From Rhodoferax sp. GW822-FHT02A01 (GTDB lineage: Bacteria > Pseudomonadota > Gammaproteobacteria > Burkholderiales > Burkholderiaceae_C), in NCBI RefSeq assembly GCF_038784515.1, contig NZ_CP152376.1, forward strand, positions 2,232,001 through 2,296,000: a stretch of DNA of 64,000 bases, read 5' to 3'. Below, piece after piece: positions 10,189 to 18,992 of the stretch. Below the pieces are notes generated by a model that was not told the origin of the DNA, did not search any database, and was given only the letters and a program-made list of their open reading frames with translations. Position 1 is the stretch's first letter, and every line of letters starts with the position of its first letter. The position numbers and the translations under genes were made by a program.

Positions 10189-10259
10189 AGTATGTTTTTT
10201 GCGGCGTAAAACTGCTGTTCAGATTGGCGAGGTGGGCGTAAAAAAAGCGTAAAAACGCC
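10189..10259 (-). promoter_or_regulatory. Predicted kdp promoter and KdpE operator
   Basis: On the minus strand, 10259-10234 reads as two T-rich tracts each closed by TTTACGC (GGCGTTTTTACGC then TTTTTTTACGCCC). From memory the E. coli KdpE site also has two T-tracts ending in TTTATA and TTTACAC ahead of a C-rich stretch, so the match is persuasive. A possible -10 (CATACT, 10194-10189) lies about 25 bases before the first start codon at 10163, with only a poor -35, as expected for an activator-dependent promoter. Exact boundaries are inferred. Confidence 0.6.
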
Positions 10260-10270
10260 AAGCGCCGAGC

Positions 10271-11974
10271 CTAGTGGACCGGGCTTGCGTGGAAGCGGTC
10301 TAGCACGTGGCTGGTCATGCCCCGGGCCAGCTCCTCTTCGCCAAAGAAGACCGTGCCCACGTCCTCCTTGTGGAGCAGCAGGGACTCTTCTTCGCTGTGG
10401 GTGCGCACCACGATTTCAATGCCCGGATTGAGCAGCCGGGCCGTCTCGGCCATCTTGCGCACATGCAGTGCGTCGGGTGTGGCAATCACCAGCATGGCGG
10501 CCTTGGCAATGTGGGCCTGTATCAGCACGTCGGGCTCCGATGCATTGCCGGAAACGGCTGCCACACCGCTCTTGCGCAAGTCTTCCACCAGCTCACGGCT
10601 CTGCTCGGCCACCACATAGGGGATGCCGTTGGCCTCCAGCGCTTTGGCAATGCGCTTGCCCACGCGGCCAAAGCCGACCAATACGACCTGACCTTCCAGG
10701 TACTTGCGTTCGGTGCTCACGGGCAGCTCGGCATACGGGTCCTGGCGCTGCTCCAGTCTGCGCGCCAGATCGGACTTGGCCAGCACCCAGGTGCGCAAGG
10801 GTTCCACCGCGCGGAACAGGAAGGAGTTCAATGCAATGGAGATCACCACACCCGCCAGGATCAGGCTCATGCCCTCGGGTGGCAGCAAGCCCAGCGACAG
10901 CCCCAGCGTTGCCAGGATGATGGAGAACTCGCCGATCTGGCCCAGTCCTGCGGCGATGGTCAGCGCCGTGTTCAGCGGATAGCGAAAGACCAGCACCAGC
11001 CCCAGCGTCATCAGTGCATTGCTCAAAATGACAATGGCCACCACGCCCAGTACCCGCAGCGGCTCCTGCACCAGGATCAGCGGATTCACCAGCATACCCA
11101 CCGACACGAAGAACAGCACCGAGAATGCGTCACGCAATGGCAGTGACTCTTCGGCTGCGCGGTGGCTGAACTCGGATTCGCGCATGACCGATCCGGCAAA
11201 GAAGGCCCCCAGGGCAAACGACACGCTGAACAGTGCCGACGCACCGTAGGCAATGCCAATGACCGTGGCAATGACCGAGAGCGTGAAGAGTTCCCGCGAT
11301 CCCGTGCGGGCCACCAGCACAAACAGCCAGGGCAGCAAACGCCGCCCCACGATCAGCATCAGGGCGATGAAGGCTGAGACCTGCAGCAGGGTCTGGCCAA
11401 TCGTCACCCACAAGGGCTTGATGGGGCCAGCCACAGCGGCCGGGCCCCCTAGCGCCGTGGCCAGGGGCGGCAGCAGCACCAGCACCATGACGGTGGCCAG
11501 GTCCTGCACCACCAGCCAGCCCATGGCAATGCGCCCGCTCATGGTGTTCATCTGACCGCGCGCCTCCAGCGACTTGAGCAACACCACTGTGCTGGCACAG
11601 GCCAGTGACAGTCCGAATATCAGCGCGCCGCCCACGCTCCAGTTCCAGTACCAGGCCATGGCCAATCCCAGCGCCGTGGTGACCGACATCTGGATGATGG
11701 CGCCGGGGATGGCGATGCGTTTGACCGCCAGCAGGTCGTCCGGCGCGAAATGCAGGCCCACACCGAACATCAGCAGCATGATGCCGATCTCCGAAAGTTG
11801 CGAGGCAATCTGCACATCGGCCACAAACCCCGGCGTTGCCGGACCAATGACCACGCCGGCCACCAGGTAACCCACCAGTGCAGGTACCTTGATGCGCTCA
11901 GCCACATAGCCCAGCGCCAGGGCAACGCAAAAGCCCGCAGTCAGTGTGGTGATCAGTGAAATGTTGTGATCCAT
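10271..11974 (-). CDS. ybaL: YbaL-type CPA2 K+/H+ antiporter with TrkA-N domain
   Basis: 567 residues from the ATG at 11974 (E. coli YbaL has 558). The first two thirds form about 12 membrane helices of the Na+/H+ exchanger fold, beginning ISLITTLTAGFCVALALGYV with the motif LVGYLVAGVVIGP. A cytosolic TrkA-N Rossmann domain follows (VVLVGFGRVGKRIAKALEAN). The family exports K+ or exchanges it for protons, gated by nucleotides. It lies just upstream of and parallel to the kdp operon, separated by the kdp promoter, so a K+ importer and a K+ exit route are adjacent. Substrate is inferred from the family. Confidence 0.88.
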   Translation of the reverse strand: MDHNISLITTLTAGFCVALALGYVAERIKVPALVGYLVAGVVIGPATPGFVADVQIASQLSEIGIMLLMFGVGLHFAPDDLLAVKRIAIPGAIIQMSVTTALGLAMAWYWNWSVGGALIFGLSLACASTVVLLKSLEARGQMNTMSGRIAMGWLVVQDLATVMVLVLLPPLATALGGPAAVAGPIKPLWVTIGQTLLQVSAFIALMLIVGRRLLPWLFVLVARTGSRELFTLSVIATVIGIAYGASALFSVSFALGAFFAGSVMRESEFSHRAAEESLPLRDAFSVLFFVSVGMLVNPLILVQEPLRVLGVVAIVILSNALMTLGLVLVFRYPLNTALTIAAGLGQIGEFSIILATLGLSLGLLPPEGMSLILAGVVISIALNSFLFRAVEPLRTWVLAKSDLARRLEQRQDPYAELPVSTERKYLEGQVVLVGFGRVGKRIAKALEANGIPYVVAEQSRELVEDLRKSGVAAVSGNASEPDVLIQAHIAKAAMLVIATPDALHVRKMAETARLLNPGIEIVVRTHSEEESLLLHKEDVGTVFFGEEELARGMTSHVLDRFHASPVH

Positions 11975-12078
11975 GCGGTGTCCAGATGAACGTACGGGAG
12001 AAGGGGATTGCCCTTTTGTAACAGAACGAGACGGTCTACCCAGGCTTTGTAGGGGGATTTGCGTGCGCTTGATCCATG

Positions 12079-12111
12079 TTGTCACGCAATTTACATTTGT
12101 TCAAATATAAT
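12079..12111 (+). promoter_or_regulatory. Likely promoter of the Pal-like lipoprotein gene
   Basis: A perfect TATAAT hexamer lies at 12106-12111 and TTGTCA at 12079-12084. The 21-base gap is longer than the usual 17, so only the -10 is convincing. The surrounding 40 bases are clearly AT-rich compared with neighbours. The first start codon is about 70 bases downstream. Confidence 0.4.
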
Positions 12112-12182
12112 TGGCTTGACCCGCTCCACCACCAGTGTTTCGCTGTTTGTTGGCGTGAGAAGGCCTTTTCAGGAGAATCCGC

Positions 12183-12734
12183 ATGAATCACTTCCGCTCA
12201 TTTGCACTCGCAGCTTCGGTCACCGTTTTGCTGGCCGCCTGCAGCTCCACTCCCATCGCCAAGGTTGAGCCGGCGAGCCCGCCACCCGCAGTGACAACGC
12301 AGCCTCAGGCACCGGTTGCCTCCAAGGCTGAGCCCGTGGCGGCATCGACGGTGGCCTCCGTGGTGGTGCCCCCCTATCTGGACCCCAGCAACGCCCTGGC
12401 CAAGGACCGCAGTTTCTATTTCGACTTTGACGACTTCTCGGTCAAGCCCGAATACAGCCGCCAGCTCGAACTCCATGGCAAGTTCCTGGCAGGCAGCCCC
12501 AAGGTCTACATCCGCGTTGAAGGCAATGCCGACGAACGTGGCAGTTCCGAATACAACCTGGCGCTGGGGCAGAAACGCGCCGCAGCCGTGGTGACCGCAT
12601 TGAAGGTCTATGGCGCCACGGATGCGCAGATGGAAGCCGTGAGCTGGGGCCGTGAAAAGCCCCAGGCCCTGGGCCATGACGAAGCTTCCTGGGCGCAGAA
12701 CCGCCGCGTCGATCTGGTCTATCCCACCAAGTAG
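12183..12734 (+). CDS. Pal/OmpA-domain lipoprotein (orphan)
   Basis: 183 residues. A lipoprotein signal ends in VLLAACSS (acylated Cys at about residue 20), followed by an Ala/Pro/Val-rich linker and a C-terminal OmpA-like peptidoglycan-binding domain from about residue 70. The Pal signatures FYFDFDDFSVKPEYS, VYIRVEGNADERGSSEYN and SWGREKPQALGHDEASWAQN are plain. It would tether the outer membrane to peptidoglycan. There is no tolQRAB beside it, so it is probably a second Pal-type protein rather than the tol-pal Pal. Start ATG at 12183 follows AGGAGAATCCGC. Confidence 0.9.
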   Translation: MNHFRSFALAASVTVLLAACSSTPIAKVEPASPPPAVTTQPQAPVASKAEPVAASTVASVVVPPYLDPSNALAKDRSFYFDFDDFSVKPEYSRQLELHGKFLAGSPKVYIRVEGNADERGSSEYNLALGQKRAAAVVTALKVYGATDAQMEAVSWGREKPQALGHDEASWAQNRRVDLVYPTK

Positions 12735-12741
12735 GCCACAG

Positions 12742-13239
12742 GTGGCACCGCTTGTGGCGGTGAAGAAGGTCACGCGTGAAGAGGTCACCCCTGCCAAGGT
12801 GGTGCGACGCTTCCGCGTGATTTTCAACGCCGTGCGAACCCATTTTCGGCAACTGGAAAAAGAGGTGGGATTGGGCGGAGCCCAGGTCTGGGCATTGAGC
12901 ATCATTGCGGACCATCCCGGCATCGGCATGGGCGACATTGCAGAGGCCATGGACATCCACCAATCCACTGCCAGCAATCTGGTGAAGGCGCTGCAGAAAA
13001 AAGACCTGATTGCCGTGGACAAATCACTGGAAGACAGGCGCAGTGTGTGCATCAAGCTGTTGCCCTCAGGCCGCAAGCTGCTTGCCAAGGTGCAGGGGCC
13101 GTTTTCCGGCGTATTGCCAACCGCACTCGAAGAACTGGACCCCGCCATTCTCAAACGCCTGGACAAGGATCTGGATGCCCTGATCCGCGCCTTGCATGCG
13201 GACGAGTCCGCTGCTGAAATACCATTGGCCAATTTGTAA
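12742..13239 (+). CDS. MarR-family winged-helix regulator
   Basis: About 165 residues. The core is a winged helix: VGLGGAQVWALSIIADHPGI, then MGDIAEAMDIHQSTASNLVK (recognition helix) and the wing around KDLIAVDKSLEDRRSVCIKL, with a helical dimerisation tail. The DRR in the wing is a MarR hallmark. The start is uncertain: GTG codons at 12742, 12754 and 12760 are possible and none has a clear ribosome-binding site; upstream ATG at 12652 lies inside the preceding gene. It begins 8 bases after that gene and ends 9 bases before a small transporter gene, so the three may form one unit. Ligand unknown. Confidence 0.82.
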   Translation: MAPLVAVKKVTREEVTPAKVVRRFRVIFNAVRTHFRQLEKEVGLGGAQVWALSIIADHPGIGMGDIAEAMDIHQSTASNLVKALQKKDLIAVDKSLEDRRSVCIKLLPSGRKLLAKVQGPFSGVLPTALEELDPAILKRLDKDLDALIRALHADESAAEIPLANL

Positions 13240-13248
13240 AGGCCGCAC

Positions 13249-13683
13249 ATGACCAATTCCTCACCCTGGTTTTTCTGGGCAGTCCTCTCCGCCGTCTTTG
13301 CTGCGCTGACTGCCATCTTTGCCAAGATCGGCATACAGGGTGTGGATTCGGATCTGGCTACGCTGGTGCGTACCGGCATCATCATCGTGGTGCTCAGTGC
13401 CTTTGTGTGGTCCACGGGAAAATGGTCCAACCCGTTCGAGCTGCCTGCACGCACCTGGCTCTTTCTCGGACTCTCCGGTCTGGCGACCGGTGCATCGTGG
13501 GTTTGCTATTTCCGCGCCTTGCAGGTGGGTGAGGCCTCCAAGGTTGCGCCGGTGGACAAGCTCAGTCTGGTTCTGGTTGCCTTGTTTGCCTTTGCCTTTC
13601 TGGGCGAGCGTCCCTCGCTGAGGGAGTGGTCCGGCATTGCGATGGTGGCAGGCGGCGTGCTGGTATTGGCCCTCAAGCGTTGA
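13249..13683 (+). CDS. Single-domain EamA/DMT-type membrane transporter
   Basis: 144 residues with about five membrane helices and one EamA repeat. Signatures are FWAVLSAVFAALTAIFAKIG at the N-terminus, ASWVCYFRALQVGEASKVAP and VDKLSLVLVALFAFAFLGER. Most DMT transporters have two EamA repeats in about 300 residues; half-size members of this type occur and presumably dimerise. It follows a MarR gene by 9 bases and could be its target. Substrate cannot be told. Confidence 0.88.
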   Translation: MTNSSPWFFWAVLSAVFAALTAIFAKIGIQGVDSDLATLVRTGIIIVVLSAFVWSTGKWSNPFELPARTWLFLGLSGLATGASWVCYFRALQVGEASKVAPVDKLSLVLVALFAFAFLGERPSLREWSGIAMVAGGVLVLALKR

Positions 13684-13713
13684 TGCAGTCGCATCGCCAG
13701 CAGGTTTAGGACC

Positions 13714-14214
13714 ATGATGGCTTCTGCATTGCGCTTGCGCCTGATACTGGCTGCAGTCCTGTGGTGCACAGTGTGCGGCGTCGGCCGCGCCGACGCCTTG
13801 GCCGACGCCCTGCAGGTACGCAGCAGCGGCGATTACGCGGCAGCGGCCCAACAGTTCAGGCAACTCGCTGCTGCCGGCAATGCATCTGCAGCGTTCCAGC
13901 TGAGCCTGCTCTATGCCAGCGGGCAGGGGGTCAAGGCAGATGCACGGGAATCGGTGCGCTGGCTCAAGATGGCGGCCGTCGGCGGTGATGCGCAGGCTCA
14001 GATCAACCTGGGTGTGGCTTATGCCAAAGGCCGGGGTGTGCCGCAGGACGACGGCAAAGCATACGTGTGGTTCTCGAAGGCAGCGGGGTCCGGCGATTCG
14101 GTTGCGCTAACCAATCGCGATATCGCTGCGCGCAGGTTGTCGACCATGCAGTTGAATCAGGCCAATGAACTGTTGGTGCAGTGCCAGGGCCCGCATCTCG
14201 ACGCCTGTCTATAG
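13714..14214 (+). CDS. Exported Sel1-repeat protein
   Basis: 166 residues. A signal peptide covers about residues 1-26 (LILAAVLWCTVCGVGRADA). Two to three Sel1-like/TPR repeats follow: AAFQLSLLYASGQGVKADAR, AQINLGVAYAKGRGVPQDDG and KAYVWFSKAAGSGDS. Sel1 repeats are helical scaffolds for protein contacts, often in the periplasm. It stands alone between the small transporter and a small membrane protein, so a partner is not evident. ATG at 13717 directly after the first ATG is an equal start. Confidence 0.85.
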   Translation: MMASALRLRLILAAVLWCTVCGVGRADALADALQVRSSGDYAAAAQQFRQLAAAGNASAAFQLSLLYASGQGVKADARESVRWLKMAAVGGDAQAQINLGVAYAKGRGVPQDDGKAYVWFSKAAGSGDSVALTNRDIAARRLSTMQLNQANELLVQCQGPHLDACL

Positions 14215-14306
14215 AACCACAGCAGTTCCGATGGCCTTTGCAAATGGAAGGTAAAGGTCTGCAAACCCGTTGGAAGCCACCGGTAGCTCAGGCAAACTGC
14301 ACGGCT

Positions 14307-14690
14307 ATGCAAAACGTCACCAGTGCCGAGAAGCCGCGCAGTGTCCAATTGGCAGTCCTGCTGATCTGGGTCAGCATAGCCGTGGACGCTCTGACGACCC
14401 TGTTGGGCAATGACGGCCTTACTGGCGATACCCTGCTGTTCAATGGTGTCATGCTGGCGGTCTACGGTGTGGTGAATCTCATGATCGCCAGCGGACGAAA
14501 CTGGGCGCGCATCGTCTACTCGGTGCTGGTCGCCTGTGAAGTGGCACTGCTGCTGGCCTTTGGCCTGGATGGCGCATCCGATCTGGATGTGCTGGTGACT
14601 TCCTTCACGCTGCCTCTGGAGGCATGGAGCCTGATTATGCTGTTCGGCGCCAGTGCCGACAAATGGTTTGCCGCCCCGGCCGCCGAATGA
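14307..14690 (+). CDS. Small membrane protein, four helices, uncharacterised
   Basis: About 127 residues from the ATG at 14307; an upstream ATG at 14244 would add a polar stretch that does not look like protein. Helices: VQLAVLLIWVSIAVDALTTL, LLFNGVMLAVYGVVNLMIA, IVYSVLVACEVALLLAFGL and VTSFTLPLEAWSLIMLFG. The layout resembles DUF-type small membrane proteins with a charged loop SGRNWARI between helices 2 and 3. No motif shows a function. It ends with the acidic tail AAPAAE. Confidence 0.65.
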   Translation: MQNVTSAEKPRSVQLAVLLIWVSIAVDALTTLLGNDGLTGDTLLFNGVMLAVYGVVNLMIASGRNWARIVYSVLVACEVALLLAFGLDGASDLDVLVTSFTLPLEAWSLIMLFGASADKWFAAPAAE

Positions 14691-14722
14691 CTTGAGCGGC
14701 AACCGGGGTGAGGCAGCCTCGC

Positions 14723-14908
14723 TCAGGCGAAGGTGTTGACGTTGTTGCCCAGGGTGTCGGTGGGTTTGCTCACTGCCGGTGCAGGCGCGGCTGGAGCATT
14801 GGCGGCAGCGCTCTTGCTGCCGTCTTTGTCACCATCCGAGTCCGTTCCGCCTACGCGCGCAGGTGTTTGGGGAATGGGTGATGCGGCTACGCCGGAAATT
14901 GCGGTCAT
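14723..14908 (-). CDS. 61-residue polar protein with Asp/Gly/Ser-rich core
   Basis: From the ATG at 14908, preceded by AAAGGATCTCC. The protein has no signal peptide or helix; it is low-complexity: TAISGVAASPIPQTPARVGG, then TDSDGDKDGSKSAAAN and an Ala/Pro stretch ending GNNVNTFA. The DSDGDKDGS run could bind Ca2+ like a short EF-loop. Short proteins of this composition are, as far as I recall, common in Comamonadaceae and uncharacterised. Good ribosome-binding site is the main support. Confidence 0.55.
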   Translation of the reverse strand: MTAISGVAASPIPQTPARVGGTDSDGDKDGSKSAAANAPAAPAPAVSKPTDTLGNNVNTFA

Positions 14909-15023
14909 GGAGATCCTTTGTGGTTGATGCCTTTCTATCGACCACAAGCGCCTGGAACTTCACTGTTCATTGCGGAGCCTTAAGAAAGCGGTAAGAAGTC
15001 GGCCAGGATCACTATGGAACGCA

Positions 15024-15620
15024 CTACAGAATCTGCGCCACCTCTTCAAAACCAAGCCGCAGGTTGCGCGGTCGTATCCCCTTGGGGTCAGACACGCCCA
15101 GATTGACCAGGAAGTTGGCTGCATAGCGACCGTCGGGGAAGAATTCCTTGTTGACCAGTTCGGCATTGAAGCCCGACTGCGGGCCGGCCTCCAGCCCGAG
15201 CGCGCGTGCGGCCAGTATCAGGTAGGCGCCTTGCAGACTGCTGTTGCGAAACGCAGTCTGTTCGGCCAGTGCCGCATTTGCCTCGAACAGCGGCTTGGCG
15301 TTGTAGGCCGGAAACTGGGTGGGCAAGTTCTCGTAGAAGCGCTTGTCCTGCGCCACGATCACGGTCACTGAGGCTGCCAGCGTCTGCGCCACATTGCCGG
15401 ACGACAGCGCAGGCTTGAGCCGCTCCTTGGCCTCGGCGCTTCGCACGAACACATAGCGTGCGGGCTGTGCGTTGAAGGCGGTGGGTCCCCATTTGAGCAG
15501 GTCGTACAGCGCGTGCAGAGTTTCGTCCGATACGGGCACGGGCTGGAATCCGTTGACCGTGCGGGCGTTGGTGAAGAGCTGCTTCAACGCAGCATCTGGA
15601 AGCGCTTGAAGTTGTGTCAT
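15024..15620 (-). CDS. Nitroreductase-family protein, RutE/HadB-like
   Basis: 198 residues, the length of E. coli RutE (196). The family uses FMN and reduces malonic semialdehyde (RutE) or related carbonyls. Marks: NARTVNGFQPVPVSDETLHA, DLLKWGPTAFNAQPARYVFV and NSSLQGAYLILAARALGLEA, then the closing GFNAELVNKEFFPDGRYAAN. None of the rut pyrimidine genes is present, so RutE activity is only one possibility. It lies just downstream of metQ on the same strand (30-base gap) and could be read through from the met operon. Confidence 0.85.
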   Translation of the reverse strand: MTQLQALPDAALKQLFTNARTVNGFQPVPVSDETLHALYDLLKWGPTAFNAQPARYVFVRSAEAKERLKPALSSGNVAQTLAASVTVIVAQDKRFYENLPTQFPAYNAKPLFEANAALAEQTAFRNSSLQGAYLILAARALGLEAGPQSGFNAELVNKEFFPDGRYAANFLVNLGVSDPKGIRPRNLRLGFEEVAQIL

Positions 15621-15650
15621 GGTGGTGGGCCCAGGTGATGTTGACGAATT

Positions 15651-16445
15651 TCAGAAACCGGCCAGGACGGCGCCCTTGAACTCGGTCTGCAGATACTTGC
15701 GGATTTCCTCGGACTGGTAGGCCTTCACGATCTTTGCGACCCAGGGCTTGTCCTTGTCCTGTTCGCGCACAGCGATCAGGTTCACATAGGGGCTCTTGGG
15801 GCTTTCCTGCGCGATGGCATCGCGACCGGGTTGCAGACCGGCCGACAGGGCGTAGTTGGTGTTGATGGCCGCTGCATCCAGGTCATCCAACGAACGCGGC
15901 AGCTGGGCAGCGTCAAGTTCTACGAACTTGAGCTTCTTGGGGTTTTCAATCGCGTCCAGGGGCGTGGCCTTGAGGCCTGCTTCGGGCTTGACCTTGATGA
16001 GGCCCTTGTCCTGCAGCACCAGCAGCACGCGGCCACCGTTGGTGGGGTCATTGGGAATGCCGAAGCGGGCACCTTCCTTCAATTCAGCCAGGCTCTTGAC
16101 CTTCTTGGAGTACAGGCCGATGGGGAAGTTGACGGTGTAGCCCACGTTCACAAACCTGTAGCCGCGGTCCTTGATCTGCTGGTCCAGGAATGGCTTGTGC
16201 TGGTAGCTGTTGGCATCCAGGTCACCTGCGGCCAGGGCGGCATTGGGCTGGATGTAGTCGGTGAACTCCACGATCTGGATCTTCAGACCGTCCTTTTCCA
16301 GAATCTTTTTCACCTGTTCAAAAATCTGCGCGTGCGGTCCCGCCGTCACACCGATCTTGAGGGGCTTGTCCTGCGCCCACACCGGCAGCAAGGCGGCAGC
16401 CACGACGGCGGTTGCAACTGACTTCAAAAGAAAACGCTTGTTCAT
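15651..16445 (-). CDS. metQ: MetQ, methionine-binding protein of the MetNIQ transporter
   Basis: 264 residues. A Sec signal peptide (about 1-24, ending PVWA) precedes a NlpA/MetQ fold: KIGVTAGPHAQIFEQVKKIL, IVEFTDYIQPNAALAAGDLD, ANSYQHKPFLDQQIKDRGYR and EGARFGIPNDPTNGGRVLLV. E. coli MetQ is a lipoprotein; here the signal has no lipobox Cys, so the protein is probably a free periplasmic one. It binds D- or L-methionine. Last of metN-metI-metQ, 20 bases after metI. Confidence 0.94.
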   Translation of the reverse strand: MNKRFLLKSVATAVVAAALLPVWAQDKPLKIGVTAGPHAQIFEQVKKILEKDGLKIQIVEFTDYIQPNAALAAGDLDANSYQHKPFLDQQIKDRGYRFVNVGYTVNFPIGLYSKKVKSLAELKEGARFGIPNDPTNGGRVLLVLQDKGLIKVKPEAGLKATPLDAIENPKKLKFVELDAAQLPRSLDDLDAAAINTNYALSAGLQPGRDAIAQESPKSPYVNLIAVREQDKDKPWVAKIVKAYQSEEIRKYLQTEFKGAVLAGF

Positions 16446-16465
16446 GAAAACTCCGTGAAAAAAAT

Positions 16466-17131
16466 CTACTTGTGGCTGAGGCTGCGCACCAGCCGGTCAC
16501 CTGCGCTCTGCAGCGCCTGTACGAAAAGAATGAGTACCAGCACCACGGCCAACATCACTTCGGGCAGAAAGCGCTGGTAGCCGTAGCGGATGCCCAGGTC
16601 GCCCAGGCCACCGCCGCCAATGGCACCGGCCATGGCCGAGTAGCCGGTCAGGCTGACCAGGGTGATGGTGATGGCCGCCACAATGCCCGGGGCCGCTTCG
16701 GGCAGCAGCACCTTGAAGATGATCTGCCGGGTGCTGGCGCCCATGGCCTGCGCGGCTTCCACCAAACCATGGTCCACTTCGCGCAGCGCCGACTCCACCA
16801 GCCGCGCCACAAAGGGCGCTGCGGCCAGGGTGAGCGGCACCACGGCAGCAGCCGTGCCGATGGAAGAGCCCGTGATGAAGCGCGTGAGCGGTATCACCGC
16901 CACCAGCAGGATGATGAAGGGCGTGGAGCGTATGGCATTGACGATGGTTCCCACCACGCGGTTCACCGCCGGGTTTTGCAGCAATGCGCCTGGGTTGGTC
17001 AGGTGCAGATACACGCCCAGCGGAATGCCGATGAGCGAACCCACTACGCCGGAGATGCCCACCATCACGGCGGTCTCCCACAGCGAGGAGGCAAACAGGG
17101 TGAGCAGCTCGGTGCTGAAGGTCTCAAGCAT
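16466..17131 (-). CDS. metI: MetI, permease of the methionine ABC transporter
   Basis: 221 residues (E. coli MetI 217) from the ATG at 17131, which lies inside the end of metN. Five to six helices with the BPD_transp_1 domain; the coupling (EAA) region is [20 protein letters not shown] followed by [13 protein letters not shown]. The N-terminus starts [20 protein letters not shown]. It forms the membrane path for methionine together with MetN and MetQ. The metN stop and metI start overlap by eight bases, indicating coupling. Confidence 0.95.
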   Translation of the reverse strand: MLETFSTELLTLFASSLWETAVMVGISGVVGSLIGIPLGVYLHLTNPGALLQNPAVNRVVGTIVNAIRSTPFIILLVAVIPLTRFITGSSIGTAAAVVPLTLAAAPFVARLVESALREVDHGLVEAAQAMGASTRQIIFKVLLPEAAPGIVAAITITLVSLTGYSAMAGAIGGGGLGDLGIRYGYQRFLPEVMLAVVLVLILFVQALQSAGDRLVRSLSHK

Positions 17132-18164
17132 GCGACACCTCCTGCACCAGCACGCCGGCGCCGCGCAAGTGGGCAATGGCGGCACTGACCGAACCCGATG
17201 CGCCCCGTGCCAGCACAGCCAGCGTGCCAAAGGGCTGACCCTGCACCTCATCGATCTGGCCGTGCAGCACGTTCAGGTCCAGGCCGAAGCGGCGGATCAC
17301 ATCTGAAAGCAGTGGTTGGTCGGATTCCGCACCGGCAAACACCAGGCGCAGCAGGCTGGCGGAGGGCGCATGCGCCGCACCCAGCAGCGCGCGCACGCGC
17401 TCCAGCACCGACTCCGGCAGGGCCTGCGGCACCACGTCATCAAGCAGGCTGCGGGTGATGGCATGGGCCGGGCGGCTGAATACCTGCAGCGTGGGCCCTT
17501 CTTCAACAATGCGCCCGGCATCCAGCACCGCGACCGCATCGGCCACCTGCTTGATGACCTGCATCTCGTGGGTGATCAGCACGATGGTGAGGTTCAGCTC
17601 ACGCCGGATCTCGCGAAACAATGCCAGGATGGAGCGCGTGGTCTCCGGGTCGAGCGAAGAGGTGGCTTCGTCAGACAGCAGCACTTGAGGGTTGCTGGCG
17701 AGTGCGCGGGCAATGCCGACGCGCTGCTTCTGGCCGCCGCTGATCTGTGCCGGGTAGCGGTCGCGCTGGCCGTGCAAGCCCACCAGCTCCAAGAGGGGTT
17801 CCACCCGCTGCACGATGTGCGCGCGGCGCATGCCTTGCAGTTCGAGTGGCAGGGCCACGTTGTCCAGCACGGTGCGTGAGGACAGCAAGTTGAAGTGCTG
17901 GAACACCATGCCGATGTTCTGGCGCGCCAGGCGCAGGGCCTGGGCATCCAGTGTCGTCAGGTCCTGGCCGTCCACCACCACGCGTCCGCTCTGGGGACGG
18001 TTGAGTAGGTTGATGGTGCGTATCAGGGAGCTCTTGCCCGCGCCACTGCGTCCGATGATTCCAGTGATGCTGCCGCGCGGCACGTGCAGGGTGATGTTGC
18101 GCAGCGCCTCGACCGGGCCTTGGCGGCCATGGTAGGTCTGGGTAATGGAGTCGAGTTCAATCAT
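17124..18164 (-). CDS. metN: MetN, ATPase of the methionine ABC transporter
   Basis: 346 residues from the ATG at 18164 (a TTG two codons upstream is in frame). Walker [18 protein letters not shown], signature [15 protein letters not shown], Walker [15 protein letters not shown] and the H-loop ITHEMQVIK are intact. A C-terminal NIL (ACT-like) domain from about residue 260 ([19 protein letters not shown]) is the regulatory methionine sensor typical of MetN. First gene of metNIQ. I looked for a SAM riboswitch or MetJ-like box upstream and saw none. Confidence 0.95.
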   Translation of the reverse strand: MIELDSITQTYHGRQGPVEALRNITLHVPRGSITGIIGRSGAGKSSLIRTINLLNRPQSGRVVVDGQDLTTLDAQALRLARQNIGMVFQHFNLLSSRTVLDNVALPLELQGMRRAHIVQRVEPLLELVGLHGQRDRYPAQISGGQKQRVGIARALASNPQVLLSDEATSSLDPETTRSILALFREIRRELNLTIVLITHEMQVIKQVADAVAVLDAGRIVEEGPTLQVFSRPAHAITRSLLDDVVPQALPESVLERVRALLGAAHAPSASLLRLVFAGAESDQPLLSDVIRRFGLDLNVLHGQIDEVQGQPFGTLAVLARGASGSVSAAIAHLRGAGVLVQEVSHA

Positions 18165-18374
18165 GTGCAATGTGCCAGACGCCGCAAATGGCTGACAGCG
18201 CCTGGAGAGATGTCTGCATTCTGGAAGGGGCGTGCTCCGCTGGGAACGACCAAATCTGCAGTTCGTAATTACCTTTTCAGATATTCAGCCGGGTTTGTTC
18301 TGCGCTTAGTGACAATGCAGCACTGCGGTGTAGAGTGCGGCAGTGGCAGCAATAACTGGTGGGGAGCGGTTGCA

Positions 18375-18986
18375 ATGTTCTTGAGAGTGGGCAAGCGGTT
18401 GGTGGTGGCGGGATGGGTGGTGCTGCAGGTGTCGTGCGCCACCATGTCGCCCGAGGAATGCAAGCTGGCGCGCTGGAATGAGGTGGGCCAGCGCGATGGA
18501 CTTCGGGGCGCGCCGCTGTCGGTGCTGGGCGACCGTTTGGAGGACTGTGCCAAGGTGAATGTGGTGGTGGATACGCAGGCCTACAGTCAGGGCCGCGACC
18601 TGGGCCTGCAGAGTTACTGCCGCATCGAAAACGCCGTGCCGCTGGGCTTGAGCGGCGGCAGCTACGCGGGTGTCTGTCCTCCGGCCATCGACGTGGTGTT
18701 CCAGCAGCGCTACCAGGTGGCCCACGCGGTGTATGCCTTGCGCAATGAAGTCAAGAACCTGGACGATCGCACCGAGTCGCTGGAGCGCCAACTGCGTGAC
18801 ATCAACCGCAGCGAAGACGAACGGCTGCGCGGCGCTGGGTCCGACGCCGAGCGCAGCAAGATCCACAAGGACATCGACAGCCAGCGCCAGAACATCCGCA
18901 ACGAGCTGGCAGAAACCGACCGGCGCCTGCACAGAAGGCGTGACGACTTGCGCAACGCAGAATTTGACTTGAGCAACCTGCGTTAG
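18375..18986 (+). CDS. DUF2799 lipoprotein with C-terminal coiled coil
   Basis: 203 residues from the ATG at 18375. A signal peptide ends in a lipobox (VVLQVSC, Cys near residue 19). The DUF2799 domain follows: MSPEECKLARWNEVGQRDGL, the Cys-bearing GDRLEDCAKVNVVVD and the GLQSYCRIENA / SYAGVCPPAI pair. The last 80 residues are a highly charged coiled coil (LRNEVKNLDDRTESLERQLR onward). The function of the family is unknown; it is an envelope protein. It stands alone and ends 6 bases before the convergent ccoG stop. The 200 bases upstream show nothing else. Confidence 0.84.
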   Translation: MFLRVGKRLVVAGWVVLQVSCATMSPEECKLARWNEVGQRDGLRGAPLSVLGDRLEDCAKVNVVVDTQAYSQGRDLGLQSYCRIENAVPLGLSGGSYAGVCPPAIDVVFQQRYQVAHAVYALRNEVKNLDDRTESLERQLRDINRSEDERLRGAGSDAERSKIHKDIDSQRQNIRNELAETDRRLHRRRDDLRNAEFDLSNLR

Positions 18987-18992
18987 CGCCGT

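Noticed and set aside
12183..12734. Assignment as the Pal of the Tol-Pal complex
   Set aside because: No tolQRAB or ybgF lies beside it, so I call it an orphan Pal-like protein.
18165..18374. Possible SAM riboswitch or MetJ box upstream of metN
   Set aside because: I searched for paired stems and for repeats of the AGACGTCT type and found neither.
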